The notes below the pieces were generated by a model that worked only from the letters and a program-made list of their open reading frames with translations, had not been told where the DNA came from and searched no databases. A stretch of DNA of 12,067 nucleotides, from assembly GCA_938038205.1 (NCBI GenBank), contig CALHSA010000035.1, forward strand, positions 1-12,067, written 5' to 3'. Positions 5,901 to 12,067 of this stretch are shown one piece after another. This DNA is from an uncultured bacterium (GTDB lineage: Bacteria; Bdellovibrionota_C; UBA2361; JANWWW01). The position numbers and the translations under genes were made by a program. Each line of letters opens with the position of its first letter. Position 1 is the stretch's first letter.

Positions 5901-7137
5901 TAACTCTCCTAGCTATTGATGTTGGTTTTGAGAGTTCGTCTTTTGGATTAACAACAAAAACAGATAAACCATACTTTGGAGATTCTGTTGGAAAAGTAGC
6001 AACATATGATCTCATCAACCCTCGTGGATTATCTATACTTAAGGTTCCTGTTTTGCCAGATACCTGAAACTGTAAAGCAGTGTCCTTAAAGCTCTTTGCA
6101 GCCGTCCCTACAGTGTGTGTAGATATCATGGATCTTAGAAGAACCTGAGCTGATGCTTCAGTAACAACTTTAGAGACTACAGATGGTCTAAAAGCGTAGA
6201 TTACACTTCCATCACGAGATATGATATATTCGACGATTTTAGGCGCCATCATGTATCCTTTATTACCTATCGCAGCAATTATACTAGCAGCATGTATTGG
6301 TGTAAGGAAAATTGATCCAAACCCCGCTGCTACCCTAGCTAATTCAAACTGATCAGTCGGAATATAGCCTCTGCTTCTCGGTAATTCAAAATCCGAGGGA
6401 AACGAAATATTAAAACCAAAACGATCTGTGTAAAATGATAAAAGCCTATCATCTAAGTATTTCAAGGCTAACCTCGCAAAAACAGGATTAGCTGATTTAG
6501 CCAGTCCCTCTTCAAGGGTCATAACACGCCTATCGCTGTTGAAATCAGGGAGAAAATTACTTCTGCTAAGCTCGTATGTACCACCCCTAAAGCTTAAAAT
6601 TGTGTAAGGATCTACGTTAGCAAAATCAATTGCAGCTGCCGCTGTGATTATCTTAAAAATTGATGCTATCTTGAAACCATCATGAAGCACTGGATTTGGA
6701 ATAGAAAGACTTGCTCCTGAGTATCCAAGAATTCGTCCAGAATTCACATCTAGTACCACTAAAGCAACTGTGTGAGCCTTGGAATTTCTTACCTCACTCT
6801 CAACAATTTTCTGAATCTGAGGATTAACTGTAAGAACTATTTTATTCCCGAAACTATCTAAAAGAAAATAAAAACCATCAGAGTAACTATAACTCGTAGG
6901 AATGCTTGGTAATTTGATCTCTTTGAAAGATAAATTTATAGGATAAACACCTTTTAAATTGAGGTTTGGTATAAAATATTTGTATACAACTTTTTGCGAA
7001 GAATTTGTTTTTTTCTGATTTTTATCAGAACTCTTTTGAGAGGATATTTTAGCAACTTTCGACTTTCCACCAGGGGATGATTCCAGAGAAACCAGTATCA
7101 GCACTATAAGTGCAAGTCTTGCTATAAAAGCTACCAT
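5863..7137 (-). CDS. Single-domain penicillin-binding transpeptidase (class B-like)
   Basis: This 424-residue protein is a peptidoglycan DD-transpeptidase by its active-site triad: SIFK (SxxK) at 159-162, SAN (SxN) at 215-217 and KTG at 362-364. Residues 4-17 form a membrane anchor with only three residues before it, followed by a Ser/Lys-rich low-complexity linker (about 22-50). The catalytic domain starts near 97 (NKIVLTVNPQIQ, the usual entry motif). It has no recognisable PBP dimerisation domain and is shorter than FtsI or PBP2 (about 550-650), so it is neither a full FtsI nor a bifunctional PBP. It probably crosslinks peptidoglycan in the periplasm. It leads a minus-strand operon with cysS and fabG and diverges from bactofilin across 57 bp. 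ATG at 7137 has no Shine-Dalgarno sequence. Confidence 0.9.
   Translation of the reverse strand: MVAFIARLALIVLILVSLESSPGGKSKVAKISSQKSSDKNQKKTNSSQKVVYKYFIPNLNLKGVYPINLSFKEIKLPSIPTSYSYSDGFYFLLDSFGNKIVLTVNPQIQKIVESEVRNSKAHTVALVVLDVNSGRILGYSGASLSIPNPVLHDGFKIASIFKIITAAAAIDFANVDPYTILSFRGGTYELSRSNFLPDFNSDRRVMTLEEGLAKSANPVFARLALKYLDDRLLSFYTDRFGFNISFPSDFELPRSRGYIPTDQFELARVAAGFGSIFLTPIHAASIIAAIGNKGYMMAPKIVEYIISRDGSVIYAFRPSVVSKVVTEASAQVLLRSMISTHTVGTAAKSFKDTALQFQVSGKTGTLSIDNPRGLMRSYVATFPTESPKYGLSVFVVNPKDELSKPTSIARRVIERILYENSKNF
5905..5913 (-). promoter_or_regulatory. Ribosome binding site deciding the cysS start
   Basis: On the minus strand AGGAG stands 5 nt before TTG at 5900 and 20 nt before the ATG at 5885. 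It lies in the coding sequence of the upstream transpeptidase gene, in the codons for its Ala-Arg-Arg near residue 410. Spacing favours the TTG start. Confidence 0.5.
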
Positions 7138-7180
7138 GTTATAAAAAATGTTGCTTAAACACTAAATTTATGTAACTATT

Positions 7181-7209
7181 ATTATATCCTTACTATGGCG
7201 TTCTGGAAA
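7181..7209 (-). promoter_or_regulatory. Sigma-70-like promoter for the transpeptidase operon
   Basis: On the minus strand TTTCCA (7204-7209; 4 of 6 to TTGACA), a 17-bp spacer and a perfect TATAAT (7181-7186) form a good promoter. Start of transcription would be near 7174, giving a leader of about 37 nt. The -35 lies inside the bactofilin coding region, so the two divergent promoters interlock. Confidence 0.5.
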
Positions 7210-7617
7210 GCAGGTTTTGGAGACGATGAGGAGAAATCTGAAATATCAATCGTTAAAGAAGTTATTCCAAACCAAAAAACTTTGAAAACCGTTTTTGCCG
7301 AAGGGGCATATGTAGAAGGCAAACTAACATTTGAGAATGATGTCCAAATTGATGGGCATGTTGTGGGTACAATAACAGCTCAAAACTTACTTGTTATTGG
7401 CAAAACTGGGGTGATTGAAGCAACTCTTGATGTTGGAGACTTAGTAGTTGAGGGGATTGTAGTAGGAGATGTTAAAGCTAGGAATCATGTCCATTTAACA
7501 TCAACTGGAAAGGTAGTAGGAAACGTAACATGTGCACAGATTTCAATTGAAAAAGGGGCTTACTTCAAAGGTCAATGCACTATGACCGAGACTCCTCAAG
7601 AACTTGTAAGAAATTAG
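7195..7617 (+). CDS. Bactofilin-family cytoskeletal protein
   Basis: This 140-residue protein has a polar N-terminal tail (1-30) and then a regular Gly/Val-rich pattern of short beta strands, the right-handed beta-helix of bactofilins. Family hallmarks are AEGAYVEGKLTFENDVQIDGHVVGTI at about 35-60 (opening block E-G-K-L-x-F), VIGKTGVIEA near 67-76 and VVGNVTCAQISIEKGAYFKGQCTM near 112-130. Bactofilins self-assemble into filaments at the inner membrane and organise cell-wall enzymes; the divergent transpeptidase is an obvious candidate partner, by inference. Known bactofilins scaffold PBPs or hydrolases in several proteobacteria. ATG at 7195 has no Shine-Dalgarno sequence, and TATTAT/TTATAT hexamers at 7177-7187 sit where a leaderless mRNA would start. 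Its stop overlaps that of yggT. Confidence 0.92.
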   Translation: MAFWKAGFGDDEEKSEISIVKEVIPNQKTLKTVFAEGAYVEGKLTFENDVQIDGHVVGTITAQNLLVIGKTGVIEATLDVGDLVVEGIVVGDVKARNHVHLTSTGKVVGNVTCAQISIEKGAYFKGQCTMTETPQELVRN

Positions 7618-7922
7618 GACCTTAAATAACTGGCTGCAGAAATTAGCACTTGCACAGAGAATTCTTTAACAAAAATTAGTAGTAGGAACGCTAACATAAA
7701 GGCTACATCAACAGGAAAACTCCTTAAGGAGTAAGGAAGAGCCCTCCTAATAGGCCATATAACCGGTTCAGTTGTATCTTTTAAAAACCTTACAATAGGA
7801 TTATACGGGTCAGGGGATACAAATGAAATTATAGCTCTACCTATAAACAAAAAAATCCATACAGAAAAAAAAATATCAACCACTTTAGCAAGTGCAGCTA
7901 GAAAACTCGAAATTACGAACAT
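7614..7922 (-). CDS. YggT/YlmG-family membrane protein
   Basis: This 102-residue protein of the YggT family (Pfam PF02325) has two membrane helices at about 8-33 and 72-95. The family signature between them is NPIVRFLKDTTEPVIWPIRR at 41-60, with the conserved TEP and PIRR elements. Members act at the inner membrane; links to cell division, chloroplast or nucleoid partition and osmotic response have been proposed, but the molecular role is not settled. It lies 27 bp after the biotin-carboxylase gene on the same strand, so it is probably co-transcribed. Its TAA overlaps the bactofilin TAG in the tetranucleotide TTAG. ATG at 7922 has no Shine-Dalgarno sequence. Confidence 0.92.
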   Translation of the reverse strand: MFVISSFLAALAKVVDIFFSVWIFLFIGRAIISFVSPDPYNPIVRFLKDTTEPVIWPIRRALPYSLRSFPVDVAFMLAFLLLIFVKEFSVQVLISAASYLRS

Positions 7923-7949
7923 AAACGAGTATGAGTATACAATTTAGGA

Positions 7950-9344
7950 TTAAACTTTTAAATCAATTTCAATTATATCCTCGCGATGAACAATCGAAAT
8001 AGTTTTATCTAAATCAACACTCAAGCTTTTGTTTATTCTGTTAACTATAGTTGCATGATCAAATTTATCTAGAAAATCAGTTGCATGCCTATTTTCAATA
8101 AACTTGCGTGAAGTCAAAACCCTTAATAGCAGTGACTGGTTTGTTTCAATTCCTTTTACCCTTAAACTAAAACAAGCCAAAATAGCTTTCTTGATTGCTT
8201 CTTCCCTACTAGCTCCTTTGATAATAATTTTGCCAATCAAATTATCATAATTTTCATTTATCTTATTTCCTTCAGAGTAAGTGTAATCAACCCTGCAATC
8301 ATCTGGGTATTTAAGTTCAATTAATCTACCAAAGCTTGGAGAAAAATCTAAACTATTCTCAGCATTTAATCTAAGCTGTATCGAATGTCCTTTACTCTCC
8401 TTAGGTAACTTGAGTTTTTCTTTTAATGAAATCAACAATTGAGTTTCAACTATATCGATTTCAAAAATTTCCTCTGTCACAGTGTGTTCAACCTGAATTC
8501 GTGGATTTACCTCTAAAAAGAACAATGATTCTCCATCATACAAAAACTCAACCGTAGCTACTCCTACATACCCCATTTTTTCAAACATCTCTTGAATTTT
8601 ATTGCAAGTATGCTTGTATAAAGATTCTGGGATACAACCCGGAGCTTCCTCTATAATTTTTTGATGCCTTCTTTGAATTGTACAATCTCTTGTTCCTAGA
8701 ACAGCAAACTCCCCTTTAGATGATCTTACTACTTGAAATTCAATATGTTTTACACCTTGTAAATACTTTTCTAGTAGTATTTCACCCCCTCCAAAGAATT
8801 TTGACTCTAGTATCGATTCTCTTACTGCCCGGTCTAAATCATCAACATCATGAACTATCCTTATTCCTCTTCCTCCGCCGCCATAGGTGGCCTTTACGAG
8901 AACAGGAAAGTTAATCTTATTCAAATTTAAAGTTTTGCGTTTAACGGGAATAGATGGAACGGTTGTTAAAAATTTCCTGGCAAAATTTTTACATTTTTTT
9001 TTATCTCCACAAAGAGATAAACACCTCGGATTGGGGCCTACAAAATGTATTCTATTCTCTCGACAGAGTTTACTTAGTTGAGGATTTTCACTTAAAAAAC
9101 CATAACCAGGGTGAATAAATTTACAACCAAATTTTTTTGCTAAATCAATCACAGCTGACACCGATAAAAGAACTTGATCCTTTTCGTCATGCACAAAGTA
9201 ATCATCCAAGTAATCCTTGTAATCTAATTCCAGGTCCCCTTTTGCTACCAAGCCATAAACTTTGAATCCCATTTTTTTTGCAGTCCTGGCAATCCTTTTT
9301 GTGATCTCACCACGATTAGGTATAAAAATCCTTTCCGAGCTCAT
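7950..9344 (-). CDS. accC: Biotin carboxylase subunit of acetyl-CoA, pyruvate or acyl-CoA carboxylase
   Basis: This stand-alone biotin carboxylase (464 residues from ATG at 9344) uses ATP and bicarbonate to carboxylate biotin on a carrier protein. ATP-grasp residues are intact: K115, K151, the glycine loop GGGGRG (155-160), H200, K229, E266, E278, N280, R282, Q284-V285-E286 and R325. The motif EVNPRIQVEHTVTEE resembles pyruvate- and acyl-CoA-carboxylase subunits more than E. coli-type AccC (which has EMNTRIQVEHPVTE). No biotinyl lysine (MKM) domain is present, so the carrier and carboxyltransferase must lie elsewhere. The N-terminus is diverged (IPNRGEITKR for IANRGEIAVR). An alternative TTG at 9392 adds 16 hydrophobic residues but would abut trxB and leave no promoter, so ATG was chosen. 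yggT follows after 27 bp. Confidence 0.9.
   Translation of the reverse strand: MSSERIFIPNRGEITKRIARTAKKMGFKVYGLVAKGDLELDYKDYLDDYFVHDEKDQVLLSVSAVIDLAKKFGCKFIHPGYGFLSENPQLSKLCRENRIHFVGPNPRCLSLCGDKKKCKNFARKFLTTVPSIPVKRKTLNLNKINFPVLVKATYGGGGRGIRIVHDVDDLDRAVRESILESKFFGGGEILLEKYLQGVKHIEFQVVRSSKGEFAVLGTRDCTIQRRHQKIIEEAPGCIPESLYKHTCNKIQEMFEKMGYVGVATVEFLYDGESLFFLEVNPRIQVEHTVTEEIFEIDIVETQLLISLKEKLKLPKESKGHSIQLRLNAENSLDFSPSFGRLIELKYPDDCRVDYTYSEGNKINENYDNLIGKIIIKGASREEAIKKAILACFSLRVKGIETNQSLLLRVLTSRKFIENRHATDFLDKFDHATIVNRINKSLSVDLDKTISIVHREDIIEIDLKV
8994..9002 (-). repeat. A9 homopolymer in accC
   Basis: Nine T on the plus strand give AAA-AAA-AAA on the coding strand, encoding K115-K116-K117. The first is the conserved ATP-contacting lysine of the GDK motif. 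The tract is slippage-prone, but long A runs are common in AT-rich genomes. Confidence 0.8.
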
Positions 9345-9346
9345 CT

Positions 9347-9377
9347 TTGACAGAAACTTACAATATGTTAGTATAAA
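9347..9377 (+). promoter_or_regulatory. Sigma-70-like promoter candidate for trxB-nrdJ
   Basis: A perfect TTGACA (9347-9352) is followed by TATAAA (9372-9377, 19-bp spacer) or GTATAA (18-bp spacer). It lies in the 48-bp gap between divergent accC and trxB. Transcription would start near 9383-9384, on top of the GAGG ribosome site at 9381-9384, so a start a few bases earlier would be needed to use that site. Confidence 0.4.
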
Positions 9378-9392
9378 CCTGAGGTTTACCAA

Positions 9393-10310
9393 ATGTACGA
9401 AGTCGTAATCCTAGGTTCAGGTCCTGCGGCTTTAACTGCTGCAATATACACTGCTAGGGCTAACTTAAAAACCCTAATCTTGGCAGGAAATCAACCAGGT
9501 GGTCAGTTAACCCTTACAACAGAGGTTGAAAATTTTCCTGGTTTTCCAGATGGTGTGTTGGGCCCTGAGTTGATTGAGTTAATGAAAAAGCAAGCTCTCA
9601 GATTTGGAGCTGAGTACAAATATGATACAGCTGTTGAAGTTAGCTTAAAGGGAACCCCAAAAAGGATTAAAACTCAAGAGAGTGAGTATCATACGCAAGC
9701 AGTCATAATAGCAACAGGAGCCAGAAGCAGATATTTGGATTTACCCAATGAAAAAGAATTACTAGGGTATGGAGTATCAACATGTGCTACCTGTGATGGA
9801 GCCTTTTACAGAAATAAGGTGGTTGCTGTGGTTGGAGGAGGTGACTCAGCAGCTGAGGAAAGTCTATTTTTAACCCGTTTTGCGTCAAAAGTGTACTTAA
9901 TTCACCGAAGAGATAAATTAAGAGCTTCTCAAATAATGCAAGATCGAGTGCTAAGCAATGAAAAGATTGAAATAATTTGGAATCACACTGTTGAGAAACT
10001 TATTGGATCAAAAGAGACTAAACTTCAGGGTATTGAGTTGAAATCAACCTTGGATGGCTCTCTGAGGGAATTGAAGGTGGATGGATTATTCTTAGCAATT
10101 GGACATGTTCCAAACACAGAAATTTTTCATGAGCTGGAAAAAGATCAACTTGGCTACTTAATTCCTGCTCAAATGGGTAGAAGCTATTCATCCATTGAGG
10201 GAGTTTTCTTAGCTGGAGACTGTGTTGATCACCATTACCGACAAGCTATAACTGCAGCTGGTTTTGGTTGCATGGCAGCTATAGATTGTGCTAGATGGCT
10301 TGGGAAATAA
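9393..10310 (+). CDS. trxB: Thioredoxin-disulfide reductase
   Basis: This 305-residue flavoenzyme reduces thioredoxin with NADPH in the cytoplasm. The FAD-binding GSGPAALTAA is at 8-17, the redox pair C131-A-T-C134 in STCATCDGAFYRNK, the NADPH-binding GGGDSAAEE at 148-156, the NADPH 2'-phosphate site HRRD at 171-174, and the second FAD motif GVFLAGDCVDHHYRQAITAAG near the C-terminus. Length is normal (305-320). ATG at 9393 is preceded by GAGG with 8-nt spacing, one of the few clear ribosome sites here. The ribonucleotide-reductase gene follows after 8 bp, a functionally sensible operon because thioredoxin re-reduces class II ribonucleotide reductase. Confidence 0.97.
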   Translation: MYEVVILGSGPAALTAAIYTARANLKTLILAGNQPGGQLTLTTEVENFPGFPDGVLGPELIELMKKQALRFGAEYKYDTAVEVSLKGTPKRIKTQESEYHTQAVIIATGARSRYLDLPNEKELLGYGVSTCATCDGAFYRNKVVAVVGGGDSAAEESLFLTRFASKVYLIHRRDKLRASQIMQDRVLSNEKIEIIWNHTVEKLIGSKETKLQGIELKSTLDGSLRELKVDGLFLAIGHVPNTEIFHELEKDQLGYLIPAQMGRSYSSIEGVFLAGDCVDHHYRQAITAAGFGCMAAIDCARWLGK

Positions 10311-10318
10311 TAACTTGA

Positions 10319-12067
10319 GTGGAATTTGACCAAATTTTTAATGACGTTGAATTTAACAACTTTAATGTAAAAGTTGAAACTAATCAGGGTAAAGTAAAAT
10401 ACGAGGCTAATGATCTAGAGTTTCCGGTATCATGGTCTAAAACTGCTTGCAATATCGCAGCTTATAATTTTTTCCGTAGAGAGGTTGTACCAGCATCTTT
10501 GAAAAAAGTTGATGAAGAAGGAGTCCCTTCTTGGTTACAAAGATCAGAGCCGTCTTATGAAAAAACAAGTAAAGATCACTCTTTTAAAGATGAAACATCA
10601 ATCAAACAGGTGATTTCGCGAATGGCTGGTGCCTGGACGTATTGGGGATGGAAACTAGGGTATTTCGGGCACGAGATAGAGGCTAAAAACTTTTTTAAAT
10701 TTGCGATAAACGATCTAATAAATCAAAAAGCCGCTCCCAACACTCCTCAGTGGCTTAATACTGGGTTATGGTGGGCTTATGGAACATCAAGGAAGGATCC
10801 TGGTTATTATACATGGGATCATTCTTCCAATAGTGTTATTGAATCCCCTTGCTCATTTAAGCACCCACTTCTGTCAGCCTGCTTCATTTTATCTGTTGAG
10901 GATAATCTTACCGATCCAAATGGAATTTATGACTTAATAACAAAAGAAGCCAAAATTTTCAAATTTGGAGCGGGCAGTGGTGTTAATTTTTCAAAACTTA
11001 GGTCTAGGGAGGCAAGTCTCTCAACCGGCCATAAATCCTCTGGAGCTTTACAATTCATAAAATTAACCGACTTTTCAGCAAGTTCAATAAAAAGCGGAGG
11101 GATAGATCGAGGTTCATCTAAAATGGCAATACTCGATGTTAGTCATCCAGAAATAGAGAGTTTTTGTGCCTGGAAAGCAGAAACGGAAATGTTAAATAAT
11201 TTTCTTCTACAAAATAGGGATCTTATACAGAGATATCTTAATCAGAATAATACGTCAACAACTCAAGCGTTTGAAATTAAGGGCTTAGGCAGTAACACAA
11301 ATATCTCTGTTCTACTAACGGATGATTTTCTAGATTGTGTGCATCAGGACAGAGATTGGGAGCTTAGAGATTCAAATGGGGAGGTTATTAAGAAGGTATC
11401 TGCTCGAAAAATTTGGAATGATATTTGTTACTATGCTTGGCTTTGTGGCGATCCTGGAGTCCAGTTTACTGATACAATAAACATTTGGAATACATGTAAA
11501 GCATCGGGAAGGATCGAAGCATCAAATCCTTGTGCAGAATTTTTATTTTTGAATGATACCTCTTGCAACTTAGCATCATTAAATTTACTTAAGTTTTTAA
11601 GTGAAGACGGAAGTTTCTGTCTTAAAGATTTTATAAACTCTGTAAAACTCTGGACAACAATCCTTGATATTAGCATATCTTTCGCTCAATACCCCTCCTC
11701 GGAGATTTGTGAAAAAACAATAAGTTTTAGGCCTCTAGGATTAGGGTTCACCAATTTAGGATCTTTTTTAATGCAATTAGCTCTTCCATATGATTCCGAC
11801 GAGGCAAGAGATATTGCAGCTTTAATTACAGCTTGTTTAACTGCATCAGCTTATTTGAGCAGTGTTGATCTTGCTGAAAAATTGGGATCGTTTTCTCACT
11901 TTCCCAGTAATGAAGAATGTTTCACAGAGATTTTGAATTTGCAAGAATTAGAGTTTAATAAACTTGTAAAATCGATAAAAAAATCCTCAGCCTTGAGGAA
12001 CTCAAATGAAGTAATTGAGTGGGTTACTACCTGCTTTAAAAGAATCAAAGGTAAAAAATTTAGAAAT
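10319..12067 (+). CDS. nrdJ: Adenosylcobalamin-dependent (class II) ribonucleotide reductase, 5' part
   Basis: The first 583 codons are present; the gene runs off the right edge (relatives are about 1,200 residues). It converts ribonucleotides to deoxyribonucleotides using a B12-derived radical, independent of oxygen. Recognisable blocks are GVPSWLQRS (68-76), TYWGWKLGYF (107-116), AAPNTPQWLNTGLWWAYG (138-155), the redox cysteine C188 in SACFI, KFGAGSGVNFSKLR (215-228), and the catalytic N403-x-C405-x-E407 in NPCAE followed by DTSCNLASLNLLKFL. The start is GTG at 10319, directly after an in-frame TGA, so no longer start exists; the next in-frame Met is residue 102, beyond conserved sequence. 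No good Shine-Dalgarno sequence is seen; translation is probably coupled to trxB. The segment at about 285-325 is shorter than in relatives as I recall them. The C-terminal shuttle cysteines lie outside the window. Confidence 0.95.
   Translation, partial: MEFDQIFNDVEFNNFNVKVETNQGKVKYEANDLEFPVSWSKTACNIAAYNFFRREVVPASLKKVDEEGVPSWLQRSEPSYEKTSKDHSFKDETSIKQVISRMAGAWTYWGWKLGYFGHEIEAKNFFKFAINDLINQKAAPNTPQWLNTGLWWAYGTSRKDPGYYTWDHSSNSVIESPCSFKHPLLSACFILSVEDNLTDPNGIYDLITKEAKIFKFGAGSGVNFSKLRSREASLSTGHKSSGALQFIKLTDFSASSIKSGGIDRGSSKMAILDVSHPEIESFCAWKAETEMLNNFLLQNRDLIQRYLNQNNTSTTQAFEIKGLGSNTNISVLLTDDFLDCVHQDRDWELRDSNGEVIKKVSARKIWNDICYYAWLCGDPGVQFTDTINIWNTCKASGRIEASNPCAEFLFLNDTSCNLASLNLLKFLSEDGSFCLKDFINSVKLWTTILDISISFAQYPSSEICEKTISFRPLGLGFTNLGSFLMQLALPYDSDEARDIAALITACLTASAYLSSVDLAEKLGSFSHFPSNEECFTEILNLQELEFNKLVKSIKKSSALRNSNEVIEWVTTCFKRIKGKKFRN

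Noticed and set aside
8720-9081. Two 64-codon plus-strand frames inside accC
   Set aside because: Both are antisense to the conserved ATP-grasp region, overlap each other and have no recognisable features.
9345-9392. N-terminal extension of accC from TTG at 9392
   Set aside because: It adds 16 residues not found in the family, abuts the trxB start and would consume the only promoter space; ATG at 9344 fits the family start.
9345-9392. Cobalamin riboswitch controlling trxB-nrdJ
   Set aside because: The gap is 48 bp, far too short for the aptamer, and no B12-box motif is visible.
11431-11676. 81-codon minus-strand frame inside nrdJ
   Set aside because: It lies opposite the catalytic NPCAE region of nrdJ, whose reading frame is continuous to the window edge.

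Overview
This AT-rich window comes from a Gram-negative, probably proteobacterial genome. It carries an envelope set (penicillin-binding transpeptidase, bactofilin, YggT) and a long B12-dependent ribonucleotide reductase. The bactofilin and the single-domain transpeptidase recall deltaproteobacterial or myxobacterial proteins, but that is an impression from memory and the lineage is not resolved. I found no rRNA, tRNA, CRISPR array, insertion sequence, prophage or toxin-antitoxin gene.

Layout. Positions 1-499 hold the N-terminal part of a minus-strand, membrane-anchored, cysteine-bearing protein that runs off the left edge. Positions 500-1551 are a gene desert of about 1 kb, clearly more AT-rich than the genes, with short palindromes, a 22-bp-period direct repeat, three TTATCC motifs and an orphan extended -10 promoter. 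From 1552 on the window is packed: yifB/comM (-), an unrecognised two-TM protein (+), then fabG, cysS and a transpeptidase gene read as one minus-strand operon (pbp-cysS-fabG), bactofilin (+) divergent from pbp, accC-yggT (-), and trxB-nrdJ (+), with nrdJ cut by the right edge.

Organisation. Spacing is extreme. Both convergent gene pairs share a 4-bp overlap in which one tetranucleotide (CTAG or TTAG) supplies stop codons on both strands. pbp and cysS overlap, cysS and fabG are 1 bp apart, and trxB and nrdJ are 8 bp apart. Most transcript-leading genes have no recognisable Shine-Dalgarno sequence, whereas cysS and trxB do.

How the genes work together. TrxB feeds electrons through thioredoxin, which is the usual reductant for class II ribonucleotide reductases, so trxB-nrdJ is a coherent deoxynucleotide module. 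Transpeptidase plus divergent bactofilin, with YggT nearby, suggests a cell-wall shape or division group. FabG and the biotin carboxylase belong to fatty-acid or acyl-CoA metabolism. YifB/ComM handles branch migration during natural transformation. No clearly new system is demonstrated. The parts most worth a second look are the gene desert, the partial anchored protein, the unrecognised two-TM protein, and the A8G8 tract inside fabG.
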